From the IMG/VR virus record IMGVR_UViG_3300049793_000200, positions 1-41,086 of that record: a DNA stretch of 41,086 nucleotides. The stretch is one strand, 5' to 3'. Shown in pieces: positions 25,509-32,875 of the stretch (the stretch's first letter is position 1; each line of letters starts with the position of its first letter). A model generated the notes under the pieces. The model was not told the DNA's origin and made no database searches. It saw nothing but the letters and a program-made list of their open reading frames with translations. Both the position numbers and the translations under genes were made by a program. This stretch comes from a virus.

Positions 25509-25543
25509 ACACAACCTAAACTGTTTTAAGGTTTAGGTTGTGT
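25509..25543 (-). terminator. Intrinsic terminator after FEN-like gene
   Basis: A 13-bp stem ACACAACCTAAAC with its complement and a 9-nt loop, followed on the minus strand by a run of T (A9 on the plus strand). It lies 7 nt after the stop at 25550. Confidence 0.9.
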
Positions 25544-25549
25544 TAATTA

Positions 25550-26575
25550 TCAGAACAACAAGCTTATATTGATTTTTTCTTTAAGACTACTTTTATTGAG
25601 TTCCATAAGACCTTTCGGACTTACTAAAGAATTGTCATTTATCTGATTAAGAATATGAATCTTTTCTGCTTCTGTTACATTGAGGTAACAAGTGCTTGCA
25701 TCAAAGAGATTCATACGCTTTTTAATTATACTAATTTCTTCTTTATCGTATACATTCATATCTTCAACACTTCTTTTTACAGTGTTGTATTCTTCAGTTC
25801 TTGTAAGACACTTTCTTTGCTTTTCTTTTTCACGAAGGATGGGAATACCTTCATAGCCTCTAATAGCGAGATAAAAATTCAAGCAAGAGTCAGGAAGCAA
25901 AGAAGCTTTATTATCTTTAATGGAATACTTATTCTTTTCAAAAATATGACAGAAGTAAGAATTACGATGAATGATTTTGTTTGACTGATGATTGGCAAGA
26001 AGCATGTAAGAATCTGCCACATACTTCATATATTGAACAAAGAGTTCATCATCAGAAATAAAGAAATTGTAAGGCTGTAAGACATTTTTATTGTACTTTG
26101 GATCAGAAAGCAGTACATAAGGAACAATATCAGTTTGAATATTTTCTCCGTCAATAATACTTACATCTGGAATGAACTTTGCTATTGTCTTAGCTTTATT
26201 GAGGAAAAAGTTTATAAACTTTGGCTTGAAAGTCTTTTCCCGTCTTTCAGTCCAAATATCAGGATATTCTTCTTCTCTAATTCTATCTCTTCCTGAATTG
26301 TAAATCAAGATAAAATTAGTACCACAGTTACGTCTTTCAGAGAAAAACTTTCTGTAATGACCAATAAAGTTAAAGAGTTCCGCTGCAATAGTATTTGATT
26401 CAGATACAAGATCATCAAAAATTGGCTTGTAAAAATCAATTCTGAAAATATCAAAAAGACTTGTAAGATCAATAAACACATTTACAAGTCTGTCATTCAT
26501 TTCTACAGATATAAATTCTTCAAGATTAGCATATTTTATCTTTTTTCTATTAAATATAAGAGAAGGATCAACCAT
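25550..26575 (-). CDS. Divergent FEN/5'-3' exonuclease-like protein
   Basis: A 341-residue protein whose motif order follows the FEN/RNase H (T4 rnh-like) superfamily, though divergent: NVFIDLTSLFDIF (metal-binding Asp), FILIYNSGRDR, then ENIQTDIVPYVLL (cf. EADDiia), YNFFISDDELFVQYM (cf. SsDkDl.QL) and CLNFYLAIRGYEGIPILREK (cf. lAL.GD..DNIPGVPGiG.K). Such enzymes remove RNA primers and 5' flaps in replication. The start at 26575 has AAGGAAA upstream; an in-frame ATG at 26626 adds 17 residues and lacks a good site. It follows the polymerase beta N-terminal gene in the same direction. It is followed by a strong terminator. The assignment is by ordered motif resemblance only. Confidence 0.45.
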   Translation of the reverse strand: MVDPSLIFNRKKIKYANLEEFISVEMNDRLVNVFIDLTSLFDIFRIDFYKPIFDDLVSESNTIAAELFNFIGHYRKFFSERRNCGTNFILIYNSGRDRIREEEYPDIWTERREKTFKPKFINFFLNKAKTIAKFIPDVSIIDGENIQTDIVPYVLLSDPKYNKNVLQPYNFFISDDELFVQYMKYVADSYMLLANHQSNKIIHRNSYFCHIFEKNKYSIKDNKASLLPDSCLNFYLAIRGYEGIPILREKEKQRKCLTRTEEYNTVKRSVEDMNVYDKEEISIIKKRMNLFDASTCYLNVTEAEKIHILNQINDNSLVSPKGLMELNKSSLKEKINISLLF

Positions 26576-26736
26576 ATTGTTTCCTTGTGGTAAGTTGTTA
26601 AAAAGACAGTATAATGTAGAAGCCACGAAGAGTACTATTTTCCCACAGATTCTAAATTGCTTTTGGTTTTTAGAAGCTGCATAGTTAATATAGGTTATCT
26701 TCTAAGAGCATCTTGAACTAGAATACTGTCTAAAGC

Positions 26737-28176
26737 TTATTCTTTATTAGGATCTTCAAAGAACATGTCGTTTATATTACGACAAAATGGAATTATGGTA
26801 CCACTCAATCCTGGATCGCCGGATGAAGAAGCATTAAGAGAAAGATTGTTTATGTAAGACTTATGAAGACCTCTATATTTAATAAGAGTGTTACCGCTAC
26901 TCGAACCAAGACTTTGAGGGCCTCTACCACTCCATTTAAGAGCTACTGAAAACAATTCAAGAGAATTAGTAGCATTGCTATAACGAAGAAGTTCATTTTT
27001 TACAAGACGCTTAATGATAAACATACTACCAATATTACTAAATACAGTTGTCAAACGATTCATATCCATATTACGAGAATTAAGCATTCTGTAAGAAAGA
27101 TCACTGAATTTAGTAAGAAGCGGAAAAATAAGATATTCAATCAATCTAATACGACGATTATAAATATCTACATTGTCGAGATTGAAGAGATATGTAAAGT
27201 TTTGAATCATATACTGGATGACACCATAGATGTCTTCTTTTTGTTCAGCAGGAATATCTCTAAGATTCTTTTTCGTTCTTTCATCAAGAATACGTTCAAG
27301 ACTAACCATAGCTTTATCAGCTTTTTCAATCTTAGAAGTAGCCGATGTAAGAATTTTCTTCTTCCAATAAAGTTCAGTTTCAATACTTGAGAACTTTTTG
27401 ACATCAGAAAGAGAATCAAGGAAGGTACATAGAAAATTAAGGTTATCTTTGTCTTCTATCAGAGACTTATGATAATAAATAAATACGTTACCCCAACGAT
27501 GGTATTCTTTGAAATCTTCACCGCCATCAAGAGGTTCTTCAGAAATAATCAAATGCTCATGCATACCAAACATTGTAAGAGTTTGCATTACACCATATTT
27601 AATATACATATAAACGAGAGCATTCTTAAGAGAACGATCTTTATTAGCTTTTGTCTTAAAGAATTCAAGTCTAAATACTTTACCATTGACAAGTTCATCA
27701 TGTGTATCAGTCTTACTGTTAGGAATGAATTCAAAGAACTTCAAACCTAGCGGCATAAGAAGAGTCTTAAGAAAAAGACCTTTTCTTACGCTATAGTAAT
27801 TTTTGTCAGTAATTTGATAAATGGCAAAAAACTTATTACCATTTAATTGAAAGAAAAAGTTATCAATAATCTTAGGAAAGAAGATATGAATAGTTACATC
27901 CTTTACTTCTTCTTCATAAGTGAGCTTAAAATTAGCTTCAACAAGATCAAGACGATTTTCTTCTATTCTAAGATTTCTCTTAGGAATATATTTTTCATGT
28001 TCGGTTTCATCAGTAATGGTTTTTGATGAAAGAAATTCAATTCCTGGAAGCGATAAAGTCTTGAAAAGATCTTGAAAATAAGAATGAATATTTTCATTCC
28101 TTCTCATATAAATGACTTCATCATTAAACTTTTCAGGGTTTGTAGCCTGAAACATACTTAAAAGCTTTCTGTTCAT
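26737..28176 (-). CDS. RNA polymerase beta subunit, N-terminal half
   Basis: A 479-residue protein collinear with the N-terminal half of bacterial beta. The end carries the region of the rifampicin pocket: LKWSGRGPQSLG...YRGLHKSYINNL...DPGLSGTIIPF, the phage counterpart of the conserved ALGPGG...VRDVHPxHYGRICPIETPEGPNIGL. Before it, RRIRLIEYLIFPLLTKFSDLSYRML resembles the NRRvr.vgell..q...gl.rmer segment. It stops right after this block, as split beta subunits of phiKZ-type phages do. ATG at 28176 overlaps the preceding stop by 4 nt (ATGA). Together with the C-terminal piece (12482-13246) it covers the two ends of beta; the central catalytic core is not visible in this window. Confidence 0.75.
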   Translation of the reverse strand: MNRKLLSMFQATNPEKFNDEVIYMRRNENIHSYFQDLFKTLSLPGIEFLSSKTITDETEHEKYIPKRNLRIEENRLDLVEANFKLTYEEEVKDVTIHIFFPKIIDNFFFQLNGNKFFAIYQITDKNYYSVRKGLFLKTLLMPLGLKFFEFIPNSKTDTHDELVNGKVFRLEFFKTKANKDRSLKNALVYMYIKYGVMQTLTMFGMHEHLIISEEPLDGGEDFKEYHRWGNVFIYYHKSLIEDKDNLNFLCTFLDSLSDVKKFSSIETELYWKKKILTSATSKIEKADKAMVSLERILDERTKKNLRDIPAEQKEDIYGVIQYMIQNFTYLFNLDNVDIYNRRIRLIEYLIFPLLTKFSDLSYRMLNSRNMDMNRLTTVFSNIGSMFIIKRLVKNELLRYSNATNSLELFSVALKWSGRGPQSLGSSSGNTLIKYRGLHKSYINNLSLNASSSGDPGLSGTIIPFCRNINDMFFEDPNKE

Positions 28177-28511
28177 GCATTATCCTGTTTTTGTTCGGGA
28201 GTAAAATCTTCAAGAGGAACAGTACGCCTATAAAATTTATATATTCTCTTTCTATCAGAATCAACTTGCATGGAAATTATACCATATCCTTGATTATCAG
28301 TTCCAAATAAACCATTAAGAATGCCAAGAGCACTTAAAGTATAACCACCGCTAGGTGCTATACCACATTGTACAGTCGGATGGTTTGCCATTTCTTCATT
28401 ACAAGGTACTTTACTTCCCATGAACAAATTATAAATAGCATCGTGATCAATTTTTAATAGTTCATTAAGAAGATCTACAATATCATCATGAATAATACTG
28501 CGTTTTAACAT
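28173..28511 (-). CDS. Conserved small phage protein
   Basis: A 112-residue protein resembling a widespread phage family whose members read ...P.Av..L...rvpcN..lA.HPtvqv.........lg.lGvlNglfG....gyG.I..v.d...; here DHDAIYNLFMGSKVPCNEEMANHPTVQCG and LSALGILNGLFGTDNQGYGIISMQVD are clear. The function of the family is not known to me. ATG at 28511 has GAGAGGT upstream. The stop overlaps the start of the polymerase beta gene, so its translation probably controls or accompanies that of the polymerase subunit. Confidence 0.75.
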   Translation of the reverse strand: MLKRSIIHDDIVDLLNELLKIDHDAIYNLFMGSKVPCNEEMANHPTVQCGIAPSGGYTLSALGILNGLFGTDNQGYGIISMQVDSDRKRIYKFYRRTVPLEDFTPEQKQDNA

Positions 28512-28543
28512 TTTTACCTCTCGTGCGTTATAATAATCTTTTG

Positions 28544-28879
28544 TTATGGACGTTTTTGTTTATTAAGATATTTTAATGAATGAACTTTGATAGAAATTGT
28601 ACATTGAAGAGGTTCTTGAATAGAACTCTTATTATAATATATTACTTTATTGTAAATAAACTTTCCATCTTCTTGAATAATTAATGTTATTTCTCTATTT
28701 CTTTTAAAATGCCTATGAAGATTGTTTTGAGTAAATACTCGTTTCATCATAAATATTAACTGTGAAAAAGAATAATTGCCTCTATTGTATGTTTCATATA
28801 CATGGTCTATATCAAAACCATTAGAAAAGCGTAATATTATTTCATGCATTCTATCATCAAGAAATTGATATCTTATCAT
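28544..28879 (-). CDS. Array paralogue A, ~110-residue unknown protein
   Basis: A 111-residue protein, last of five tandem small genes of equal size. Layout: an opening strand (HEIILRFSNG), a helix beginning YSFSQLIFMMKRVF, then a strand pair reading REITLIIQEDGKFIYNKV and a late strand (LQCTISIKVHSL). The same order occurs in the four upstream neighbours, which suggests an old duplication series. No catalytic residue is shared. It follows paralogue B with a 2-nt gap and leads into the conserved small protein and beta N-terminal gene. Weak ribosome site, consistent with translational coupling. Confidence 0.7.
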   Translation of the reverse strand: MIRYQFLDDRMHEIILRFSNGFDIDHVYETYNRGNYSFSQLIFMMKRVFTQNNLHRHFKRNREITLIIQEDGKFIYNKVIYYNKSSIQEPLQCTISIKVHSLKYLNKQKRP

Positions 28880-28881
28880 AA

Positions 28882-29229
28882 TTAATCTTTTTTACGCATT
28901 GTAAGAATATTATAACGCAATTCAGATTTTTGCAAGAATCCATCCATATAGGTAGCATCTCCAACCCATATAAATAAGATTGTCTTTCTTTCTTTAGTAT
29001 TGTTTTTAAATGTAATAATTGGTAAATTTAAATGAACAAAATCATTATTTTGAATTACAAGAGTTACATCGAGATTATCATAGTTAGCTATATTGCAAAC
29101 TTTTCTTACATTAGCTTTAATTAATTTTAATATATACATAAAACTCATAGGTTGAGTTGTATAATATCTATTAATTGTTTCAACGTCTTTTAAACCTGAA
29201 TCAAAAATTACTACAAGTTTTTTACTCAT
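28882..29229 (-). CDS. Array paralogue B, ~115-residue unknown protein
   Basis: A 115-residue protein. It opens with a strand (KKLVVIFDSG), followed by a short loop with TTQPMSFMYILKLIKANVRKV as helix, then LDVTLVIQNNDF and KTILFIWVGD strands. The TLVIQ strand matches the TLIIQ strand of paralogue A at the same place, and the SF..IL.LIK helix start matches SFSQLIF. GGGAAA precedes the ATG at 29229, which lies inside paralogue C's 3' end (8-nt overlap). Function unknown. Confidence 0.7.
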   Translation of the reverse strand: MSKKLVVIFDSGLKDVETINRYYTTQPMSFMYILKLIKANVRKVCNIANYDNLDVTLVIQNNDFVHLNLPIITFKNNTKERKTILFIWVGDATYMDGFLQKSELRYNILTMRKKD

Positions 29230-29560
29230 TTGTAATTTCCCATGAATCTATTATTACAGCATTGAGAATCATTTTAAAAGGCTGATCGTAACTTCTAGAA
29301 TTAAAAGGCTTTAATTTTAAAAAATACCATTCAGTTTTCTTTTTTTCAAGAATTTTAGTATTAAAATTATCTAACGAAACAAAAAGTTCTTCTTCTTGAA
29401 CAGTCTTTTTTAAATTATCTTTTATTATATTATTTATATAAGAAATACATTCTATATAAGAATTTTGTTCAGACATTGTAAATCTACCATCTGATGTAGC
29501 ACAGTAAGTAGGGCAGTAAGTAGTTTGTATTATTACTTTAAAAGTCCTCTTCAATTTCAT
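29222..29560 (-). CDS. Array paralogue C, ~112-residue unknown protein
   Basis: A 112-residue protein of the tandem array: an opening strand (TFKVIIQTTY), a helix (SYIECISYINNIIKDNL), then ELFVSLDNFNTKIL and a long strand ending FKMILNAVII. It has a short Cys/Tyr-rich loop (YCPTYCATSDGRF) that the others lack. It overlaps paralogue D by 23 nt and B by 8 nt. No strong ribosome site, so coupling to D is likely. Function unknown. Confidence 0.7.
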   Translation of the reverse strand: MKLKRTFKVIIQTTYCPTYCATSDGRFTMSEQNSYIECISYINNIIKDNLKKTVQEEELFVSLDNFNTKILEKKKTEWYFLKLKPFNSRSYDQPFKMILNAVIIDSWEITNE

Positions 29561-29870
29561 ATAAAAAACTATGCCTCTCTATAAATATAATAAGATTTCT
29601 TTTAGGGCTATTTACTTTTCCTTGGAAGATACTAGAACATTGAATTTCTTTATAGGCAATAGGAAAATCTCTTGTTTCTTTAAAAAGTTCTACATTAACA
29701 GTACCACCGTCAAATCCATAAACAATATTACCAACAGTTTTCTTTAAATAAATAATAACTTCAAGAAAAGTAAATTTTTTCATAGTCATATTATTACCCT
29801 GATAAACTATAATAATATTGTAATAAAAGAAATTTTTCGAATCTTCTTCAGAGTATGGAATTCTTATCAT
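29538..29870 (-). CDS. Array paralogue D, ~110-residue unknown protein
   Basis: A 110-residue protein of the tandem array: strand (YYNIIIVYQG), loop, helix (FTFLEVIIYLKKTVGNIVYG), strand (TVNVELFKETRD), and a late strand (RNLIIFIERHSFLY). The FTFLE start of the helix corresponds to YSFSQ and MSFMY in A and B. Its start overlaps the stop of paralogue E by 4 nt (ATGA), a classical translational coupling; GGTGG lies upstream. Function unknown. Confidence 0.7.
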   Translation of the reverse strand: MIRIPYSEEDSKNFFYYNIIIVYQGNNMTMKKFTFLEVIIYLKKTVGNIVYGFDGGTVNVELFKETRDFPIAYKEIQCSSIFQGKVNSPKRNLIIFIERHSFLYEIEEDF

Positions 29871-30160
29871 TCATCCACCATAAGAAATACTTCACTTAAA
29901 AAAGCAATGCATGGAATAATATTATTTCTTTTTTCTGTTTCAAATTGAAACTTTGAATAAAATACAGATTGTTTTTCAAGATTAGCAATATTTACATCCA
30001 TCATTACTTGTTTAGAATCAGGATACCTTTTCTTGATAATATACATTGCAGCATAAATAGAATGTATTGCTTGCAAGTATGTTTTTTTAGTATAAGGAGG
30101 ATGGTCTGATAAACCACTTTCTGTTATCATTATATTATATCTTTTTCTTAAGACTTTCAT
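29867..30160 (-). CDS. Array paralogue E, first gene of the tandem array
   Basis: A 97-residue protein starting at ATG 30160 (weak GTGAG site). Layout as in its neighbours: strand (KRYNIMITESG), loop, helix (KTYLQAIHSIYAAMYIIKKRY), strand (SKQVMMDVNIANL), and a late strand (NIIPCIAFLSEV). A longer in-frame start at 30265 is rejected because it would run through the terminator of the previous gene. A promoter-like AT box (30197-30206) lies just upstream, so E probably begins a transcript that runs through D, C, B, A and the beta N-terminal half. Function unknown. Confidence 0.65.
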   Translation of the reverse strand: MKVLRKRYNIMITESGLSDHPPYTKKTYLQAIHSIYAAMYIIKKRYPDSKQVMMDVNIANLEKQSVFYSKFQFETEKRNNIIPCIAFLSEVFLMVDE

Positions 30161-30196
30161 TTTAGTAAACTCACAATAAAGTTGATTTACAAAATT

Positions 30197-30206
30197 ATTA
30201 TATATG
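30197..30206 (-). promoter_or_regulatory. Promoter-like AT box for paralogue array
   Basis: On the minus strand CATATATAATAA, preceded by TTTATT, about 37 nt before the start at 30160. It matches the core of the boxes at 31279, 31730, 33371, 33718, 37635 and 40721. Confidence 0.5.
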
Positions 30207-30234
30207 AATAAATAAAGAATTAAATAAAAAAAAA

Positions 30235-30258
30235 AAGCTTCCTTGTTAGGGGAAGCTT
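30235..30258 (-). terminator. Intrinsic terminator after GC-rich coiled-coil gene
   Basis: An 8-bp stem AAGCTTCC/GGAAGCTT with an 8-nt loop followed on the minus strand by a run of about 13 T. It isolates the GC-rich gene from the paralogue array. Confidence 0.9.
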
Positions 30259-30277
30259 CTTTCAAGCCGGCAAAGGC

Positions 30278-31222
30278 TTAGGACTGGTACTGAATAGCCT
30301 GATCCTTGAGGGCATTCATTTCCTTGAGGGAAATGTTGCCACGCAGATAGCTCTTCATGGCGTCTTCAACTGCCTTCTTGTCCACCTTCGGCTTGTTACC
30401 GGCCACAGCAAGCATGGCCTTCAGAAAAGGAGCGCCGATTTCCTTTTCCTTTTTCTTGGCAGCCTTGACGAGGCCCTTGTTCAGCAGACGGCGAGCGGCC
30501 TTGATTTCAGAGATACTTGCCTTTTCCAAGTCAATGGAAATGACATTCTTCTTGCCTTCGGGCTTCTTGAAGGGCAGAACCACTTCAGTCGGTGCATTAC
30601 CAGCCTTCAGTGCCGCTGCCAGCTGATCGCGCAGGCTGTTGGACGTATGAATGAATTCCTCCAGTTCATGACGGCAGACATCATAACGCTTGATCAGAGC
30701 ATTATGCTCGGTCTGCAGCTTGCCAAGGGCTTCCTTGCCGAGGCCCAGCTGAGACTGCGCCAGATCCTTGTTGACCAGCTGCAGGCGGCTGATTTCATCT
30801 TTCTGCAACTGGATCACGCCTTCGGCTTCTTCGAAACGCTTCTGCAGCTTCTTGAAGCCCTTGACCGGAGCGCCGCCACCCTTGCCCATTTCATTGATCA
30901 CGGTGAAGGCCATGTTCAATTCCGGGTTGTTGTTGATGGCCCTGAGAAACTCGGCCTTGTCATCATCGCTCATCACCAGCTTGGTGTTCATGGCTTCGCT
31001 GAAGTTCTTCCAGGCTTCCGGGAACTTCCAGATTTCCGGATCATAGACAAACTCGCACTTCAGCACCTGCTTGCCGAGGCCGATCATCACATTGGCACCG
31101 AATTCAGCCATGATATCAGCCAGATTCGTCTTGGCAACGAACTCATTGGCAAGCATGAACAGCGGAGCCATGGTGCTGGCACGGTTAGCGGTGAGGGTAA
31201 AATTCTCTTTGGATACGTTCAT
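30278..31222 (-). CDS. GC-rich coiled-coil protein, probably highly expressed
   Basis: A 314-residue protein with GC-rich codons (AAG, CTG, GCC, ACC) quite unlike its AT-rich neighbours. Residues about 120-210 form a coiled coil (FKKLQKRFEEAEGVIQLQKDEISRL and on); the C-terminal part is basic and Ala-rich (IKAARRLLNKGLVKAAKKKEKE). No family recognised. The start at 31222 is chosen because AGGAGA stands before it; the upstream in-frame GTG at 31255 would have that site inside its own coding sequence. A promoter AT box lies at 31279-31288, and a strong terminator follows. It is a monocistronic, probably abundant product: a DNA-binding, scaffold or virion protein are all possible. Confidence 0.7.
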   Translation of the reverse strand: MNVSKENFTLTANRASTMAPLFMLANEFVAKTNLADIMAEFGANVMIGLGKQVLKCEFVYDPEIWKFPEAWKNFSEAMNTKLVMSDDDKAEFLRAINNNPELNMAFTVINEMGKGGGAPVKGFKKLQKRFEEAEGVIQLQKDEISRLQLVNKDLAQSQLGLGKEALGKLQTEHNALIKRYDVCRHELEEFIHTSNSLRDQLAAALKAGNAPTEVVLPFKKPEGKKNVISIDLEKASISEIKAARRLLNKGLVKAAKKKEKEIGAPFLKAMLAVAGNKPKVDKKAVEDAMKSYLRGNISLKEMNALKDQAIQYQS

Positions 31223-31278
31223 TGTTCGTCTCCTGACGATGTATGACTGTGTCACAGAACTATTTCTATGACTACATA

Positions 31279-31297
31279 AATTATATATCTTTGATTA
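31279..31297 (-). promoter_or_regulatory. Promoter-like AT box for GC-rich gene
   Basis: On the minus strand TAATCAAAGATATATAATTT, about 57 nt before the start at 31222. It shares TAATCA plus ATATATAATT with the box at 31730. Confidence 0.6.
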
Positions 31298-31314
31298 GAC
31301 CGTTTTTACGGTTT

Positions 31315-31695
31315 TCAAAGTATACCCATTTCTACATTCAACTCCTTAGCTACACGCCTTAAGCAACGTGACCAGAAAGGCATTATCAGCTTGCTTTTCC
31401 TTTGCCTTACCAATATGTGCAAGAATTCATAATGGAAAACATAACCATTTCTGACTCTTACAAGAATTCTTTCATATGGAAAGGTGTCTACTGCTTGACC
31501 GGCCAAGTCCTTTTTAAAGCTTTTCAAAACAAGAGCAAATTCTTGACCAATTTCTTCAGGAGTAAGCTCACAATTTATGGGATTTTGAATGTTGCTGTAT
31601 ATCACTTGGCCGTTATCTTCATAACGACGAAAGAATACACCATCATCTGAGTGTAAATAAGTTACTCCATTTGAAACAGTAGTTGTAGTTGTCAT
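31315..31695 (-). CDS. Unknown small protein, 126 residues
   Basis: A 126-residue protein starting at ATG 31695. The N-terminal part is a beta pattern (GVTYLHSDDGVFFRRYEDNGQ), the C-terminal part helical and basic (VRQRKSKLIMPFWSRCLRRV). I do not recognise it. Its start is preceded by a promoter AT box at 31730-31739, so it forms its own transcription unit in the run of small accessory genes. An earlier TTG start at 31710 is possible. Confidence 0.65.
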   Translation of the reverse strand: MTTTTTVSNGVTYLHSDDGVFFRRYEDNGQVIYSNIQNPINCELTPEEIGQEFALVLKSFKKDLAGQAVDTFPYERILVRVRNGYVFHYEFLHILVRQRKSKLIMPFWSRCLRRVAKELNVEMGIL

Positions 31696-31729
31696 TTTCA
31701 AACCCACCAATTAAATCAATCTACATTAT

Positions 31730-31747
31730 AATTATATATTTTTGATT
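31730..31747 (-). promoter_or_regulatory. Promoter-like AT box
   Basis: On the minus strand TTAATCAAAAATATATAATT, 35 nt before the start at 31695. One of the two best-conserved copies of the box. Confidence 0.6.
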
Positions 31748-31782
31748 AATTTTCCTTTACTACTTTCTATGAACCGAAAAAA

Positions 31783-31809
31783 ATAACCATTGCTTTTGAC
31801 AATGGTTAT
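31783..31809 (-). terminator. Intrinsic terminator
   Basis: A 10-bp stem ATAACCATTG/CAATGGTTAT with a 7-nt loop, followed on the minus strand by T-rich sequence. It ends the unit of the 85-residue gene. Confidence 0.8.
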
Positions 31810-31824
31810 CTATTAGATAATTCC

Positions 31825-32082
31825 TTACTCGACTTCGTGACCACCATGCATCATGTGGCTTTTACCGGGTTTTGGAGGAAGAGTGAAATTATGAGCAATT
31901 TCACCTATCTGAATGACCTTATAAGCAAGGTCTTGAGCATTGAACCTGTCACGCAGTTCATACCCGATCTTATCACAGATTCCCATTAAGGGATGACCAA
32001 GACAGTTGTGAGCAGTGAAGTTGCGAAGATGCGCATTCGCAAATTTCAAAGCTTTTGCTTTAGCAAAGTTCCTGATATTCAT
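31825..32082 (-). CDS. Small unknown protein, 85 residues
   Basis: An 85-residue, His-rich and basic protein (MHGGHEVE tail, LRNFTAHNCLGHPLMG in the middle). I do not recognise it. The start ATG at 32082 has only a weak upstream site. It ends before a strong terminator. It lies among small accessory genes of the minus strand. Confidence 0.6.
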   Translation of the reverse strand: MNIRNFAKAKALKFANAHLRNFTAHNCLGHPLMGICDKIGYELRDRFNAQDLAYKVIQIGEIAHNFTLPPKPGKSHMMHGGHEVE

Positions 32083-32165
32083 AGCGGCATTCTCATTGTT
32101 GTTTTAAAGAGGTACTCTGTGAGCATCACTCCGGTAGGTTATTAATTCAGTGCTTATGTTAACTC

Positions 32166-32510
32166 CTACATATAACGGATTGCATGAGAAAAAAGGCTCA
32201 GGAAAACATTCTCCATAAGCTTTTTTACATTTTCATCAGTTTTGATATTCTTCTTTACTTCACAGATGATATTGTGAAATTTATCGAAGTTATCAACTCT
32301 TTTACCATCGCTGGTATTGGTGAAACCGACGCCATTTTCATAGCTAATAAAAGCTTGATAGTAGCCATCTGGAGTTGACGTATATTCAAAATTGATTCCG
32401 GCTTCCTTGAGTTTTGTTACAATACCAAGATCAAGGAAGCCATCGATCATATCGCCAAGCAGGGGATCATTACTGCGAAACCCTGCTTTTCTTACAATTC
32501 CGTCATTCAT
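32166..32510 (-). CDS. Paralogue pair member 1, unknown small protein
   Basis: A 114-residue protein. Its N-terminal segment GFRSNDPLLGDMIDGFLDLGIVTKLKEAGINF matches the segment ALASNDPDFRRVIDLMTEIGMVAKLAENGIRI of the next gene upstream (SNDP...VID..t..G.V.KL.e.GI), so the two are duplicated; the rest has diverged. The ATG at 32510 overlaps the upstream gene by 4 nt and has GGGGTG before it; an ATG at 32525 is an alternative. No known domain is recognised. Confidence 0.7.
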   Translation of the reverse strand: MNDGIVRKAGFRSNDPLLGDMIDGFLDLGIVTKLKEAGINFEYTSTPDGYYQAFISYENGVGFTNTSDGKRVDNFDKFHNIICEVKKNIKTDENVKKLMENVFLSLFSHAIRYM

Positions 32511-32875
32511 ATGAATGCACCCCATTTGTTGCGTGGAAGTTCTTTAATATACAAGAACTGTAACTGAAAACCAAAGTACATGAAAAACTTGCTGCTAAGA
32601 AGCCAGCGCACTTCAGTCTTTTCCCAATAGGCTGGAGTGTAGCTATTTATAACTTCACTCCAAATGGCAGCAGGATCTTTTACATAGTCTAAAGCCCATA
32701 CAACTGCTTTTTGCAATTGTTCTTTTTCTTTGTATTTAGCCCTAATCCGAATACCATTTTCTGCAAGCTTAGCTACCATTCCAATCTCAGTCATAAGATC
32801 TATGACTCTTCTAAAATCTGGATCATTGCTAGCTAAAGCAATGGAATACCGAAAAACTTTCTTTTTACTAAGCAT
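32507..32875 (-). CDS. Paralogue pair member 2, unknown small protein
   Basis: A 122-residue protein related in its N-terminal half to its downstream neighbour (shared SNDP...G.V.KL..(A/N)GI pattern). The C-terminal half contains a Trp-rich stretch (WALDYVKDPAAIWSEV, YWEKTEVRWLL). AGGAGAAG precedes the ATG at 32875, and it overlaps the nucleotidyltransferase gene by 8 nt. The tight coupling of nucleotidyltransferase and paralogue pair suggests a shared process. Function unknown. Confidence 0.7.
   Translation of the reverse strand: MLSKKKVFRYSIALASNDPDFRRVIDLMTEIGMVAKLAENGIRIRAKYKEKEQLQKAVVWALDYVKDPAAIWSEVINSYTPAYWEKTEVRWLLSSKFFMYFGFQLQFLYIKELPRNKWGAFI

Noticed and set aside
30647-31246. A 199-codon plus-strand frame
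   Set aside because: It is antisense to the GC-rich coiled-coil gene; long antisense frames are expected there because of its GC-rich codons.
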